Part shown: positions 14,975-23,052 of the stretch, in pieces
Position numbering within the stretch: the stretch's first letter is position 1
Layout of the letters: each line of letters opens with the position of its first letter
NCBI GenBank assembly: GCA_905201505.1
Contig: CAJKOJ010000006.1
Location: forward strand, 1-49,313
Direction: 5' to 3'
DNA from: an uncultured Eubacteriales bacterium
GTDB lineage: Bacteria > Bacillota > Clostridia > Lachnospirales > CAG-274
DNA: 49,313 bases
Program-made: the position numbers and the translations under genes
The notes under the pieces: generated by a model
Database searches by the model: none
Seen by the model: the letters and a program-made list of their open reading frames with translations, nothing else
Told to the model about the DNA's origin: nothing

Positions 14975-16585
14975 ATGAAATTGACATTACAGGGTTTAAG
15001 GGATACTAAGGCATGGGCTGATGCCGGTATAAAACTTCCTCAGTACAATATTGAAAAAGTTGCTGAAGAAAGCAGAAAATCACCTGTGTGGGTACATTTT
15101 GGTGCGGGAAATATTTTCAGAATCTTTATAGGCGGTATCGCTGATAAGTTAATTGAAAAAGGTGAAATGGAAAAAGGTATCACCTGTGTGGAGACTTTTG
15201 ACTTTGACGTAATTGATAAAATTTACAAACCTTATGATAATCTTGTGCTGGCTGTTACACTGAAAGCTGACGGTACTACTGAAAAAGCGGTTTTAGGCTC
15301 TCTTACAGAAGCTGTAAAGGCTGATTCCGGTATTAAAGAGGATTGGGAAAGATTAAAGGAAATATTTGTAAACAAGGATTTGCAGATGGTTTCATTTACT
15401 ATAACAGAAAAGGGATATGCCTTAAAGAATGCAGAAGATCAGTATTTCCCATTTATTCAGGCTGATATTGACAACGGACCTGACAAGGCTAAGTCTGCAA
15501 TGGCTGTTGTATGTGCCCTTCTTAATGAAAGATACAAGGCAAATAAGGCACCTGTTGCTGTTGTATCAATGGACAACTGTTCTCACAACGGAGAAAAGTT
15601 ACAGTCATCAATTGTAACTATGGCAAAAGAATGGCTTGAAAAGGGCTATGTTGAAAAGGGATTTTTAGAATATATTACAGATGAAAATCAGGTATCTTTC
15701 CCTTGGTCAATGATTGACAAAATTACTCCGAGACCTGCTGAATCAGTTTCAGAGGAACTTGAAAAGGCAGGAGTGGAAGAAATGGAACCTGTCATTACAT
15801 CAAAAAATACCTATATTGCTCCTTTTGTAAATGCTGAGGGACCTCAGTACCTTGTTATTGAAGATAAATTCCCTAACGGCAGACCTGCACTTGAAAAGGC
15901 CGGAGTATATATGACAGACAGAGATACTGTAAACAAGGTGGAAAGAATGAAGGTAACCACATGCCTTAATCCTTTGCATACTGCATTGGCGGTATACGGC
16001 TGTGTACTTGGATATACTTTGATTGCAGATGAAATGAAAGACAAGGACTTAAAGAAATTGGTTGAAAAAATTGGTCTTGTTGAAGGTATGCCTGTTGTTA
16101 CTGACCCCGGTATACTTTCTCCGACTGAATTTGTTGATGAGGTATTAAATGTGAGAATGCCTAATCCGTTTATGCCTGACGCACCTCAGAGAATTGCTAC
16201 TGATACTTCTCAGAAGGTTGGTATAAGATACGGTGAGACAATTAAGTCTTATGTTGAAAAGTATGGCGATGCTAAAAAGCTTACTTGTATTCCTCTTGCT
16301 ATTGCAGGCTGGTGCAGATATTTGCTTGGTGTTGATGATGAGGGCAATAAGTTTGAACTTTCTGCTGACCCTATGCTTCCTGAGCTTACAAAGCAGCTTG
16401 AGGGAATTGAAATAGGAAATACACAGAGCTATAAAGGACAGCTTGTGGATATACTTTCAAATGAAAATATCTTTGGTATTGACCTTTATAAAGCAGGTAT
16501 TGGAGAAAGAATTGAGGATATGTTTAAAGAGCTTATTGCAGAAAAAGGTGCTGTGAGAAAAACTCTTGAAAAATACGTTTCTTAA
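14975..16585 (+). CDS. uxuB: Mannitol dehydrogenase-family oxidoreductase, probable D-mannonate oxidoreductase (fructuronate reductase)
   Basis: Long-chain polyol dehydrogenase of 536 residues that should interconvert D-fructuronate and D-mannonate with NADH. The N-terminal Rossmann region contains PVWVHFGAGNIFRIF, the middle has VVSMDNCSHNGEKL, and the catalytic domain begins with a MIDKITPRP motif and continues with KVTTCLNPLHTALAV. These are typical of the mannitol dehydrogenase family. The order uxuA-uxuB, 13 bp apart, supports the fructuronate reductase assignment over mannitol or tagaturonate (UxaB) activity. AGGAG precedes the ATG. A strong terminator ends the operon. Confidence 0.88.
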   Translation: MKLTLQGLRDTKAWADAGIKLPQYNIEKVAEESRKSPVWVHFGAGNIFRIFIGGIADKLIEKGEMEKGITCVETFDFDVIDKIYKPYDNLVLAVTLKADGTTEKAVLGSLTEAVKADSGIKEDWERLKEIFVNKDLQMVSFTITEKGYALKNAEDQYFPFIQADIDNGPDKAKSAMAVVCALLNERYKANKAPVAVVSMDNCSHNGEKLQSSIVTMAKEWLEKGYVEKGFLEYITDENQVSFPWSMIDKITPRPAESVSEELEKAGVEEMEPVITSKNTYIAPFVNAEGPQYLVIEDKFPNGRPALEKAGVYMTDRDTVNKVERMKVTTCLNPLHTALAVYGCVLGYTLIADEMKDKDLKKLVEKIGLVEGMPVVTDPGILSPTEFVDEVLNVRMPNPFMPDAPQRIATDTSQKVGIRYGETIKSYVEKYGDAKKLTCIPLAIAGWCRYLLGVDDEGNKFELSADPMLPELTKQLEGIEIGNTQSYKGQLVDILSNENIFGIDLYKAGIGERIEDMFKELIAEKGAVRKTLEKYVS

Positions 16586-16610
16586 AATTTATAAAGAATA
16601 TAATAATATA

Positions 16611-16650
16611 AAAAAAGAAAGCTCCGGGATTTTTCGGAGCTTTCTTTTTT
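16611..16650 (+). terminator. Terminator of the TRAP/uxu operon
   Basis: GAAAGCTCCG (16617-16626) pairs with CGGAGCTTTC (16635-16644) around an 8-nt loop; flanking A and T runs extend the stem and give the U tract. It lies 25 bp after the uxuB stop. Confidence 0.93.
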
Positions 16651-16769
16651 AATATTCGGTTTATATTATATTGACTTATTTTATTTCAGATGATAATGTA
16701 TAAATACATAAAATAAAGGCAAATGTGATATTATAGTTTTATATAGGGATTTTACAGTAATATATGTAA

Positions 16770-16806
16770 CTGATTAATCAGTGGGATAAACCCACTGATT
16801 AATCAG
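16770..16806. repeat. Nested palindrome: 16-bp perfect inverted repeat, 5-nt loop
   Basis: CTGATTAATCAGTGGG (16770-16785) and CCCACTGATTAATCAG (16791-16806) are perfect reverse complements around ATAAA. Each arm also contains the self-complementary CTGATTAATCAG, so the site can fold as one long hairpin or bind two dimers side by side. No T run follows on the plus strand, so it is not a classical terminator there. It lies in a gene-free stretch (16651-16847) between the uxu operon end and the DUF1540 gene's 3' end. Confidence 0.75.
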
Positions 16807-16847
16807 ATTAAAAATTTCCTGAATTCTTTTAATACTGCGGACTTTAA

Positions 16848-17003
16848 TTACATATATTCAAAGGATAAGCACTCTGTTTCACAGCAATCCTTTGCACAAT
16901 TACAGTCCTTGCCGACAACGATGTCAGAAAGTGTACAATACTCTGTCTTATCATGGTATTTGCATGAATCAACTCTACATTTAATTGCATTATTTACTGC
17001 CAT
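16848..17003 (-). CDS. Small Cys-rich DUF1540 protein
   Basis: A 51-residue minus-strand gene with a strong ribosome-binding site (GGAGGTGAT just upstream of the ATG at 17003). The protein begins MAVNNAIKCRVDSCKYH and continues with CTLSDIVVG, CNCAKDCC and TECLSFEY. The spacing C-x4-C-x8-C, an I-V strand, further cysteines and the closing T-E-C-x-S-F is the DUF1540 pattern, a family common in Clostridia and spore formers and probably metal binding. Function is unknown. It is divergent from the dipeptidase gene with a 56-bp gap that must hold both promoters. The convergent neighbour is the uxu operon. Confidence 0.85.
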   Translation of the reverse strand: MAVNNAIKCRVDSCKYHDKTEYCTLSDIVVGKDCNCAKDCCETECLSFEYM

Positions 17004-17059
17004 TAAATATCACCTCCAATATTATTGTATCCTATGTCAAGAAAACTATACAGAACGGG

Positions 17060-17971
17060 ATGTGGATTTTTTTGTTTAAAATTTTTGATTGTCACTGTGA
17101 TACTGTAACAAAAGCAATGTGGTCAAATCAGAACATATACAGTAATGAATTACATATAGATATTAAAAAATTACAGAATTTTGAAAAAGCTATACAGGTT
17201 TTTGCAATATGGCTTGACACACCATATATTGAAAATGCCTATGAAAATACTTTAAAGGCTGTGGACTTTTTTGACAGCCAGATTGATGAATACAAGGAAT
17301 ATATATCAAAAAATACAGATGATGATAAAATAGGAGCAATCCTTTCTGTTGAAGGTGGAGAAGCTATTGAGGGAAGTATTGAAAAATTAAGGGTGTTATA
17401 TGAGAAGGGAATAAAACTTATGACCCTTACATGGAATAATAAAAATGAGATAGGTAACGGTGCGTTGTCAGGAATTGAGGATGGGCTTACAGACTTTGGC
17501 AAAAGTGTTGTAAAAGAAATGAATAATCTTGATATGCTTATAGACGTGTCCCATCTCAATGAAAAGGGGTTTTGGGATGTATATAATATATCAGGAAAAC
17601 CATTTATAGCTACACACTCAAACAGTTATACAATATGCCCGCATCCAAGAAATTTAAATGACAGACAGCTTAAAGCAATGGCGGAAACAAACTCAGCAGT
17701 AGGTATAAATCTTTATCCTGTGTTTGTAGACGGGAAAAGAGGTGCTTTGGACAATATTATAAGGCATATAAATTATGTTATGGAGTTTGTGGGAGAAAAA
17801 AATATAGGTGTAGGATGTGATTTTGACGGAATAAGCGTCTGCCCTGAAAATATAGATAATGTTACAAAACTTTATATCCTTTATGACAGAGTTGAAGAAG
17901 TGTGGGGCAAAGATTTAGCTGAAAATATTTTTTACAATAATATGTACAGTTTTTTCAAGGATAAAATTTAA
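17060..17971 (+). CDS. Membrane dipeptidase-family metallopeptidase (M19)
   Basis: Zinc-dependent dipeptidase of the renal dipeptidase (M19) family, about 303 residues. The metal site begins with DCHCDT (H-x-D type) close to the N-terminus, the bridging glutamate lies in SVEGGEAIEG, and the histidines appear in DVSHLNEKGFWDV and THSNSYTICPHPRNLND; GVGCDFDG ends the barrel. No signal peptide is visible, so it is probably cytoplasmic and recycles dipeptides, possibly with D-residues. The open frame extends to 16985 but that stretch overlaps the DUF1540 gene and lacks an SD. ATG at 17060 or TTG at 17072 are the likely starts; neither has a clear ribosome-binding site. Confidence 0.88.
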   Translation: MWIFLFKIFDCHCDTVTKAMWSNQNIYSNELHIDIKKLQNFEKAIQVFAIWLDTPYIENAYENTLKAVDFFDSQIDEYKEYISKNTDDDKIGAILSVEGGEAIEGSIEKLRVLYEKGIKLMTLTWNNKNEIGNGALSGIEDGLTDFGKSVVKEMNNLDMLIDVSHLNEKGFWDVYNISGKPFIATHSNSYTICPHPRNLNDRQLKAMAETNSAVGINLYPVFVDGKRGALDNIIRHINYVMEFVGEKNIGVGCDFDGISVCPENIDNVTKLYILYDRVEEVWGKDLAENIFYNNMYSFFKDKI

Positions 17972-18104
17972 TATTGAAATATTTTGTCTTATGGTGTAAA
18001 ATTAAGATATATTCAAAGGCAATAACTTTGATAGTCTGCAATGAAAAAATGCTTTTTTATTGTTTTTATTAAGCAGACAAATAGTGGAGAGAGGGGTTTT
18101 GTTT

Positions 18105-19298
18105 ATGAAAATATCAAAAATTGCATCACAAGTCAGACCATCCCGCACATTGTCTATTTCTGCCAAAGCTAACTTGAAAAAGCTTGAGGGAACAGATGTT
18201 ATAAACTTTAGTGCAGGCGAGCCCGATTTTGATACTCCTATGAATATCAAAGAGGCTGCAATTTCAGCAATAAATGAAAATTTTACAAGATATACGCCTT
18301 ATGAGGGTATTCCTGAACTAAGAGAGGCTGTGGCAGATGCTTTGGCTAAGAGAGGACTTATATACAGTGCCGAGCAGATTGTTGTCAGCAACGGCAGCAA
18401 ACATGCTCTTAAAAATGCTTTTTCCGCTATTATTGATCCCGGTGACGAGGTTATTGTGCCCGCACCTTATTGGAACAGTTATATTGATATTATAAAAATG
18501 GTATATGGCATTCCTGTTGTTGTTGAAACAAAAAAGGAAAATGTATTTAAGATTACTGTTGAAGAGCTCAACAAAGCTTATACTGAAAAAACAAAAGCTA
18601 TTATTATAAACAGTCCCAATAATCCTACAGGTATTATGTATACAAAGGAGGAACTTGAAAAAATAGCAGAATTTGCTGTGGAAAAAGATATATATGTAAT
18701 ATCTGATGAGGTATACAGCTGCCTTGTGTACAGCAAGAAAACTCCTCATATAAGTATTGCATCGCTTGGAAAGGAAATTTATGAGAGAACAATTGTTATA
18801 ACTGGTCTTTCAAAAAAATATGCAATGACAGGGTGGAGAGTAGGTTTCTCTGCATCAAATGCAGAGGTTGCAGAAGCAATCGGCAATATACAGTCAAACA
18901 GTACATCTAATGTTAATTCAATAGCACAGGCGGCTGCAATTGAAGCATTGGACAATAGTGAGGCTATAGCTGAAGAAATGCTGAAGGAATTTCAGCACAG
19001 AAGAGATTATATAGCACAGAGAATTTCTGATATTCCCCTTATAAGCTGTATGCTGCCTAAGGGTGCCTTTTATCTTTTTGTAGACATATCAAAGCTGTTA
19101 GGTGCTGAAATAGACGGCATTGTTATTGAGGACAGTACTGATGTTGCAAATATACTTATGGATAAATACAATGTTGCAGTTGTGCCGTCAGATGCTTTTG
19201 GCTACAGGAATTATATCAGAATTTCTTATGCTACAAGTATGAGGGATATTGTTGAGGGAACAAGAAGAATTGAAAAGTTTGTAAAAGATAATTTTTGA
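18105..19298 (+). CDS. Class I/II pyridoxal-phosphate aminotransferase (aspartate aminotransferase type)
   Basis: Transfers an amino group between an amino acid (probably aspartate) and 2-oxoglutarate. The 397 residues fit the AspC type Ib group. Seen are SAGEPDFDTP near the N-terminus, VSNGSKHALKN, the NSPNNPTG motif, SDEVYSCLVY, and the PLP lysine at residue 237 within GLSKKYAMTGWRVGF; the arginine that binds the alpha-carboxylate lies in NYIRISYA. An upstream in-frame ATG exists at 18060, but GGAGAGAGGGG (18086-18096) and the conserved MKISKIAS fix the start at 18105. It stands alone between a dipeptidase and a lipid gene; exact substrate not certain. Confidence 0.93.
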   Translation: MKISKIASQVRPSRTLSISAKANLKKLEGTDVINFSAGEPDFDTPMNIKEAAISAINENFTRYTPYEGIPELREAVADALAKRGLIYSAEQIVVSNGSKHALKNAFSAIIDPGDEVIVPAPYWNSYIDIIKMVYGIPVVVETKKENVFKITVEELNKAYTEKTKAIIINSPNNPTGIMYTKEELEKIAEFAVEKDIYVISDEVYSCLVYSKKTPHISIASLGKEIYERTIVITGLSKKYAMTGWRVGFSASNAEVAEAIGNIQSNSTSNVNSIAQAAAIEALDNSEAIAEEMLKEFQHRRDYIAQRISDIPLISCMLPKGAFYLFVDISKLLGAEIDGIVIEDSTDVANILMDKYNVAVVPSDAFGYRNYIRISYATSMRDIVEGTRRIEKFVKDNF

Positions 19299-19311
19299 AA
19301 ATAGAAATTTT

Positions 19312-19346
19312 AAGCAGTGCTTTTAATACAGCACTGCTTTTTTTAT
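19312..19346 (+). terminator. Terminator after the aminotransferase gene
   Basis: AAGCAGTGC (19312-19320) pairs with GCACTGCTT (19331-19339), followed by seven T's. Confidence 0.92.
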
Positions 19347-19442
19347 TGCAGTTAAAGGGAAAATTTAACATAAGGTATGGAAGTAAAAGGATATGTAAAT
19401 ACTTATATCAGAAAATAAAATTGATATAACAGGAGGAATAAT

Positions 19443-20606
19443 ATGTTAAAAGAAAGTTCATTGATTTCATTTCTTCAAAAGTTTGACGAAAAGCCCTTTG
19501 CTGTCAGTATAAATGATAAAAGTTATAATATAGGAAAAGGTGAACCATACTTTGCAGTTAAATTCAATAAAATAATTCCTGTAAAGGAACTGTTGAGAAG
19601 TACTTCACTTGCTTTGGGCGAGGCTTATATGAGGGGGGATTTAGAGATAAAAGGAAGGCTGTATAATGCTCTTGACAATTTTCTGGGGCAGATGAGCAAG
19701 TTTGATAAGGATGAAAGTGCACTAAGAAAGCTGATATTTACTTCGACTGATAAGAAAAATCAGAAAAAGGAAGTAAGAAGTCATTATGACATAGGAAATG
19801 ATTTTTATAAACTGTGGCTTGATGAAACTATGAGTTATTCCTGCGGATATTTTTTAAATGAAGATGATTCTTTATATCAGGCACAGGTAAATAAAGTTGA
19901 TTATATATTAAAAAAATTATATCTGAGCGAGGGTATGACATTGCTTGACATAGGCTGCGGCTGGGGATTTCTTCTGATTGAGGCTGCAAAAAAATATAAT
20001 ATAAAAGGCGTTGGCATAACACTGAGTACAGAGCAATATGAAGAATTCAAAAAGCGAATTAAAGAGGAAGGTCTTGAAGAGCAGCTGACTGTAGAAATAA
20101 TGGACTACAGGGATTTGAAAAAATATGACAGGAAGTTTGACAGAGTTGTGAGTGTAGGTATGGTTGAACATGTCGGACGTGATAATTATAAGGTTTTTCT
20201 TGATTGTGCAAACAGTGTCCTGAAAAAGGGCGGTTTATTTTTGCTGCATTTTATAAGTGCTTTAAAAGAGTATTCAGGTGACGCATGGATTAAAAAATAT
20301 ATTTTCCCCGGAGGAGTTATACCAAGCTTAAGAGAAATGATTTCATACGCATCAGAAGATGAATTTCATATAATGGATGTTGAAAATTTAAGGCTTCATT
20401 ATAATAAAACATTACTTTGCTGGGAGGAAAACTTCAGAAATAATATTGATGAAATAAGAAATATGTTTGACGAAGAGTTTGTACGAATGTGGGATTTATA
20501 TTTGTCAGGCTGTGCAGCTACATTTCATAACGGAGTTATTGACTTGCATCAGATATTAATGTCAAAGGGAATTAATAATGATTTGCCTATTGTCAGGTGG
20601 TACTGA
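19443..20606 (+). CDS. cfa: Cyclopropane-fatty-acyl-phospholipid synthase
   Basis: SAM-dependent methyltransferase that adds a methylene bridge to unsaturated acyl chains of membrane phospholipids. The 387 residues match the family. The N-terminal lipid-binding domain ends near EVRSHYDIGNDFYKLWLDE, the hallmark of these enzymes, followed by MSYSCGYF, the SAM motif LLDIGCGWGFL at about 166-176, VSVGMVEHVG, and the C-terminal LRLHYNKTLLCWEENF. AGGAGG lies before the ATG. It has its own transcription unit. The ending VRWY differs from the longer enterobacterial tail but is common in related Firmicutes. Confidence 0.96.
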   Translation: MLKESSLISFLQKFDEKPFAVSINDKSYNIGKGEPYFAVKFNKIIPVKELLRSTSLALGEAYMRGDLEIKGRLYNALDNFLGQMSKFDKDESALRKLIFTSTDKKNQKKEVRSHYDIGNDFYKLWLDETMSYSCGYFLNEDDSLYQAQVNKVDYILKKLYLSEGMTLLDIGCGWGFLLIEAAKKYNIKGVGITLSTEQYEEFKKRIKEEGLEEQLTVEIMDYRDLKKYDRKFDRVVSVGMVEHVGRDNYKVFLDCANSVLKKGGLFLLHFISALKEYSGDAWIKKYIFPGGVIPSLREMISYASEDEFHIMDVENLRLHYNKTLLCWEENFRNNIDEIRNMFDEEFVRMWDLYLSGCAATFHNGVIDLHQILMSKGINNDLPIVRWY

Positions 20607-20692
20607 TATAAAGTTGTGTAATAAAATTATTTAATTATGGCAGGAATTTTCCCTGCCGTAATTACCGGCAAAAAAAGAAGAGAAAAGGACTG

Positions 20693-20721
20693 TTGACAAA
20701 TTAAAGGCAATGTTATATAAT
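20693..20721 (+). promoter_or_regulatory. Consensus sigma-A promoter of the amino acid ABC operon
   Basis: TTGACA (20693-20698), exactly 17 nt, and TATAAT (20716-20721): both hexamers are perfect. Transcription would start near 20729 and leave an AT-rich leader of about 205 nt before the first gene, in which no known riboswitch was recognised. Confidence 0.85.
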
Positions 20722-20933
20722 ATTCCTATAAAAATAATATGAATTATATGAAAATCTGTGTTTTTATTTATTTGGTAAGTAGTTTTGGTAAATGGAATAT
20801 ATATAATTTATAAGAAGTTTACTGATGTTTTTTATACTTAAAAACAATAAATACAAATAAAAGATTAGTTGATAAAATTGTAATTAATGTAAAGGAGTTT
20901 AAATATAATAATAAATTAAAGGGTGGAATAAGA

Positions 20934-21593
20934 ATGGATTTTAATTTTATAAGGGAACAAATTCCCTTGTATACAGAAGCTGCAGGGCTGACATTACATA
21001 TAGCTGTAATAGGTATTGTATTATCAGTTATTACGGGACTATTATGCAGTATAGTAAGGTATTTTAAAGTACCTGTATTAAAGCAGGCAGCAGTTTGCTA
21101 TACAGAACTTTCAAGAAATACACCTCTTTTGATACAGCTGTTCTTTTTATATTTCGGACTGCCTAAGCTTAATATTATATTGAGTTCTGAAAGCTGCGGA
21201 ATTATCGGGCTTACTTTCCTTGGAGGCAGCTATATGGCTGAAGCATTCAGAAGTGGTCTTGAAAATATTGAAGCTGTGCAGATTGAATCTGCAATGAGCC
21301 TTGGAATGACAAGGAGACAAATATTCAGATTTATAATACTGCCTCAGGCTGTGTCAAACTCTATACCTGCATTTTGTGCAAATATTATATTTTTGATTAA
21401 GGAAACATCTGTATTCAGTGCTGTTGCCCTTGCAGACCTTATGTTTGTGACAAAGGATTTAATAGGTATTTATTATAAAACAGATGAAGCATTATTGATG
21501 CTTGTAGCTGCTTATATGATAATATTATTGCCTGTTTCAATAATTTGTACATTTATAGAAAGGAGAGTAAGATATGCAGAATACGGGAATTGA
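20934..21593 (+). CDS. Polar amino acid ABC transporter permease (HisM/GlnP family)
   Basis: Membrane subunit of a polar amino acid importer, 219 residues, with about five helices. ELSRNTPLLIQLFFLYFGLP is the typical opening of the family, and ESAMSLGMTRRQIFRFIILPQA is the EAA loop that docks on the ATPase. GGGTGGAATAAG precedes the ATG. Its 3' end overlaps the next permease gene by 20 bp, so the two are translationally coupled and form a heterodimeric pore. Confidence 0.94.
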   Translation: MDFNFIREQIPLYTEAAGLTLHIAVIGIVLSVITGLLCSIVRYFKVPVLKQAAVCYTELSRNTPLLIQLFFLYFGLPKLNIILSSESCGIIGLTFLGGSYMAEAFRSGLENIEAVQIESAMSLGMTRRQIFRFIILPQAVSNSIPAFCANIIFLIKETSVFSAVALADLMFVTKDLIGIYYKTDEALLMLVAAYMIILLPVSIICTFIERRVRYAEYGN

Positions 21594-22254
21594 AGTGTTA
21601 TTTAAAGGGACCAATTTTCTGAGGTTGTGCGAGGGGCTTTGGGTCACTGTAAGAATTGCACTTATAGCAATGCTGATGTCTGTTATACTTGGATTTTTGC
21701 TTGGTATGATAATGAATGTGCATAACAGATGGATAAAGGCTGTATGCAGGGTTTATCTTGAGATTGTCCGTATTATGCCGCAGCTTGTGCTGTTGTTTCT
21801 TGTTTATTTTGGTGCAGCTAAGCATTTAAACATAAGTATTTCAGGAGAAAGTGCCGCAGTTATTGTTTTCACATTCTGGGGAACTGCAGAAATGGGGGAT
21901 TTGGTAAGGAGCGCATTGATTTCTGTACCAAAACATCAGTATGACAGCGGTTACGGTTTGGGACTTAAAAAATGGCAGGTGTATTTATATATAATTATAC
22001 CACAGACTGTAAAAAGACTGCTTCCTACAGGTATAAATCTTTTGACCAGAATGATAAAAACAACATCACTTGTTGTACTGATTGGTGTTGTGGAAGTAGT
22101 AAAGGTTGGTAAACAGATTATAGATGCATCACGTTATGTTAATCCAAAAGCTGCTTTATGGGTTTACGGTGTTATTTTTATAATGTACTTCTGTATTTGT
22201 TTTCCTTTTTCAAAGCTGTCAGCTGTACTGGAAAAGAAATTTGCAGATAATTAA
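21574..22254 (+). CDS. Polar amino acid ABC transporter permease, second subunit
   Basis: Partner membrane subunit of 226 residues. It shows the same layout: VRIMPQLVLLFLVYFGAAKH near the third helix and an EAA-type loop SGYGLGLKKWQVYLYIIIPQT. AAAGGAGAG at 21560-21568, inside the preceding gene, positions the start at 21574. It differs clearly from the first permease, so the transporter uses two distinct pore subunits. Confidence 0.94.
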   Translation: MQNTGIEVLFKGTNFLRLCEGLWVTVRIALIAMLMSVILGFLLGMIMNVHNRWIKAVCRVYLEIVRIMPQLVLLFLVYFGAAKHLNISISGESAAVIVFTFWGTAEMGDLVRSALISVPKHQYDSGYGLGLKKWQVYLYIIIPQTVKRLLPTGINLLTRMIKTTSLVVLIGVVEVVKVGKQIIDASRYVNPKAALWVYGVIFIMYFCICFPFSKLSAVLEKKFADN

Positions 22255-22283
22255 GAAAATGAGTAAGGGGAATTGATATAATT

Positions 22284-23036
22284 ATGTCAGAAGTGATACT
22301 AAAGGCGGAAAATTTAACAAAATCCTTTGTTAAAGGATGTAATGTATTAAATAATATTTCATTTGAAATAAAAAAGGGCGAGGTTGTTGTTATAGTAGGT
22401 CCGTCAGGGTGCGGTAAAAGTACGTTTCTAAGGTGTCTTAACCGTTTAGAGGATATTGACGGCGGAAGTCTAAAACTCAGGGGAATAAGCTATGAAAATG
22501 AAAGGAAAAAAATACACCGTTTCAGAGAAAAAATCGGAATGGTTTTTCAAAGCTATGACTTGTTTCCCAATATGACAATTATGAATAATCTGATACTGGC
22601 ACCATGCAAGGTTCAGAAAAGGAGCAAAAGTGAAGTAATAAATGAGGCTGAACAGCTGTTAAAAAGGGTAGGACTTTATGAAAAGAAAAATTCTTATCCA
22701 AGACAGCTTTCAGGAGGACAGAAGCAAAGAGTGGCAATAGTAAGAGCATTATTAATGAAGCCTGACGTTCTTCTTCTTGATGAAATTACAGCAGCACTTG
22801 ACCCTGAAATGGTGAGAGAAGTTTTGCAGGTAGTACTTGAACTTGCTAAGGCAGGTATGACAATGATAATTGTTACACATGAAATGGAATTTGCAAGAGC
22901 AGTTGCAGACAGAGTAGTGTTTATTGACAAAGGGCAGATTGAAGAGGAAAGCTGTACTGAAAAGTTTTTTGAAAACCCTGAAACTGAAAGGGCTAAACAA
23001 TTTTTAAACAGTTTTCATTATGAAGCTGTAAACTAA
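22284..23036 (+). CDS. Polar amino acid ABC transporter ATPase (GlnQ/HisP family)
   Basis: Cytoplasmic ATPase of the importer, 250 residues. Walker A GPSGCGKS at 39-46, Q-loop in MVFQSYDLFPNMT, signature LSGGQKQR near 142-149, Walker B VLLLDEITAALDPE, where DEIT replaces the more usual DEPT, and the switch histidine in VTHEMEFA. The D-loop and catalytic glutamate are intact, so the enzyme should be active. It lies 29 bp after the second permease. Confidence 0.96.
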   Translation: MSEVILKAENLTKSFVKGCNVLNNISFEIKKGEVVVIVGPSGCGKSTFLRCLNRLEDIDGGSLKLRGISYENERKKIHRFREKIGMVFQSYDLFPNMTIMNNLILAPCKVQKRSKSEVINEAEQLLKRVGLYEKKNSYPRQLSGGQKQRVAIVRALLMKPDVLLLDEITAALDPEMVREVLQVVLELAKAGMTMIIVTHEMEFARAVADRVVFIDKGQIEEESCTEKFFENPETERAKQFLNSFHYEAVN

Positions 23037-23052
23037 AAAAGGAGGAATAAAA

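Noticed and set aside
16985..17059. N-terminal extension of the dipeptidase to 16985
   Set aside because: Overlaps the divergent DUF1540 gene start, has no ribosome-binding site, and the family begins just before DCHCDT.
20640..20672. GGCAGG / CCTGCC hairpin after cfa as a terminator
   Set aside because: A small stem with no adjacent U tract; a terminator function for cfa could not be supported from sequence.
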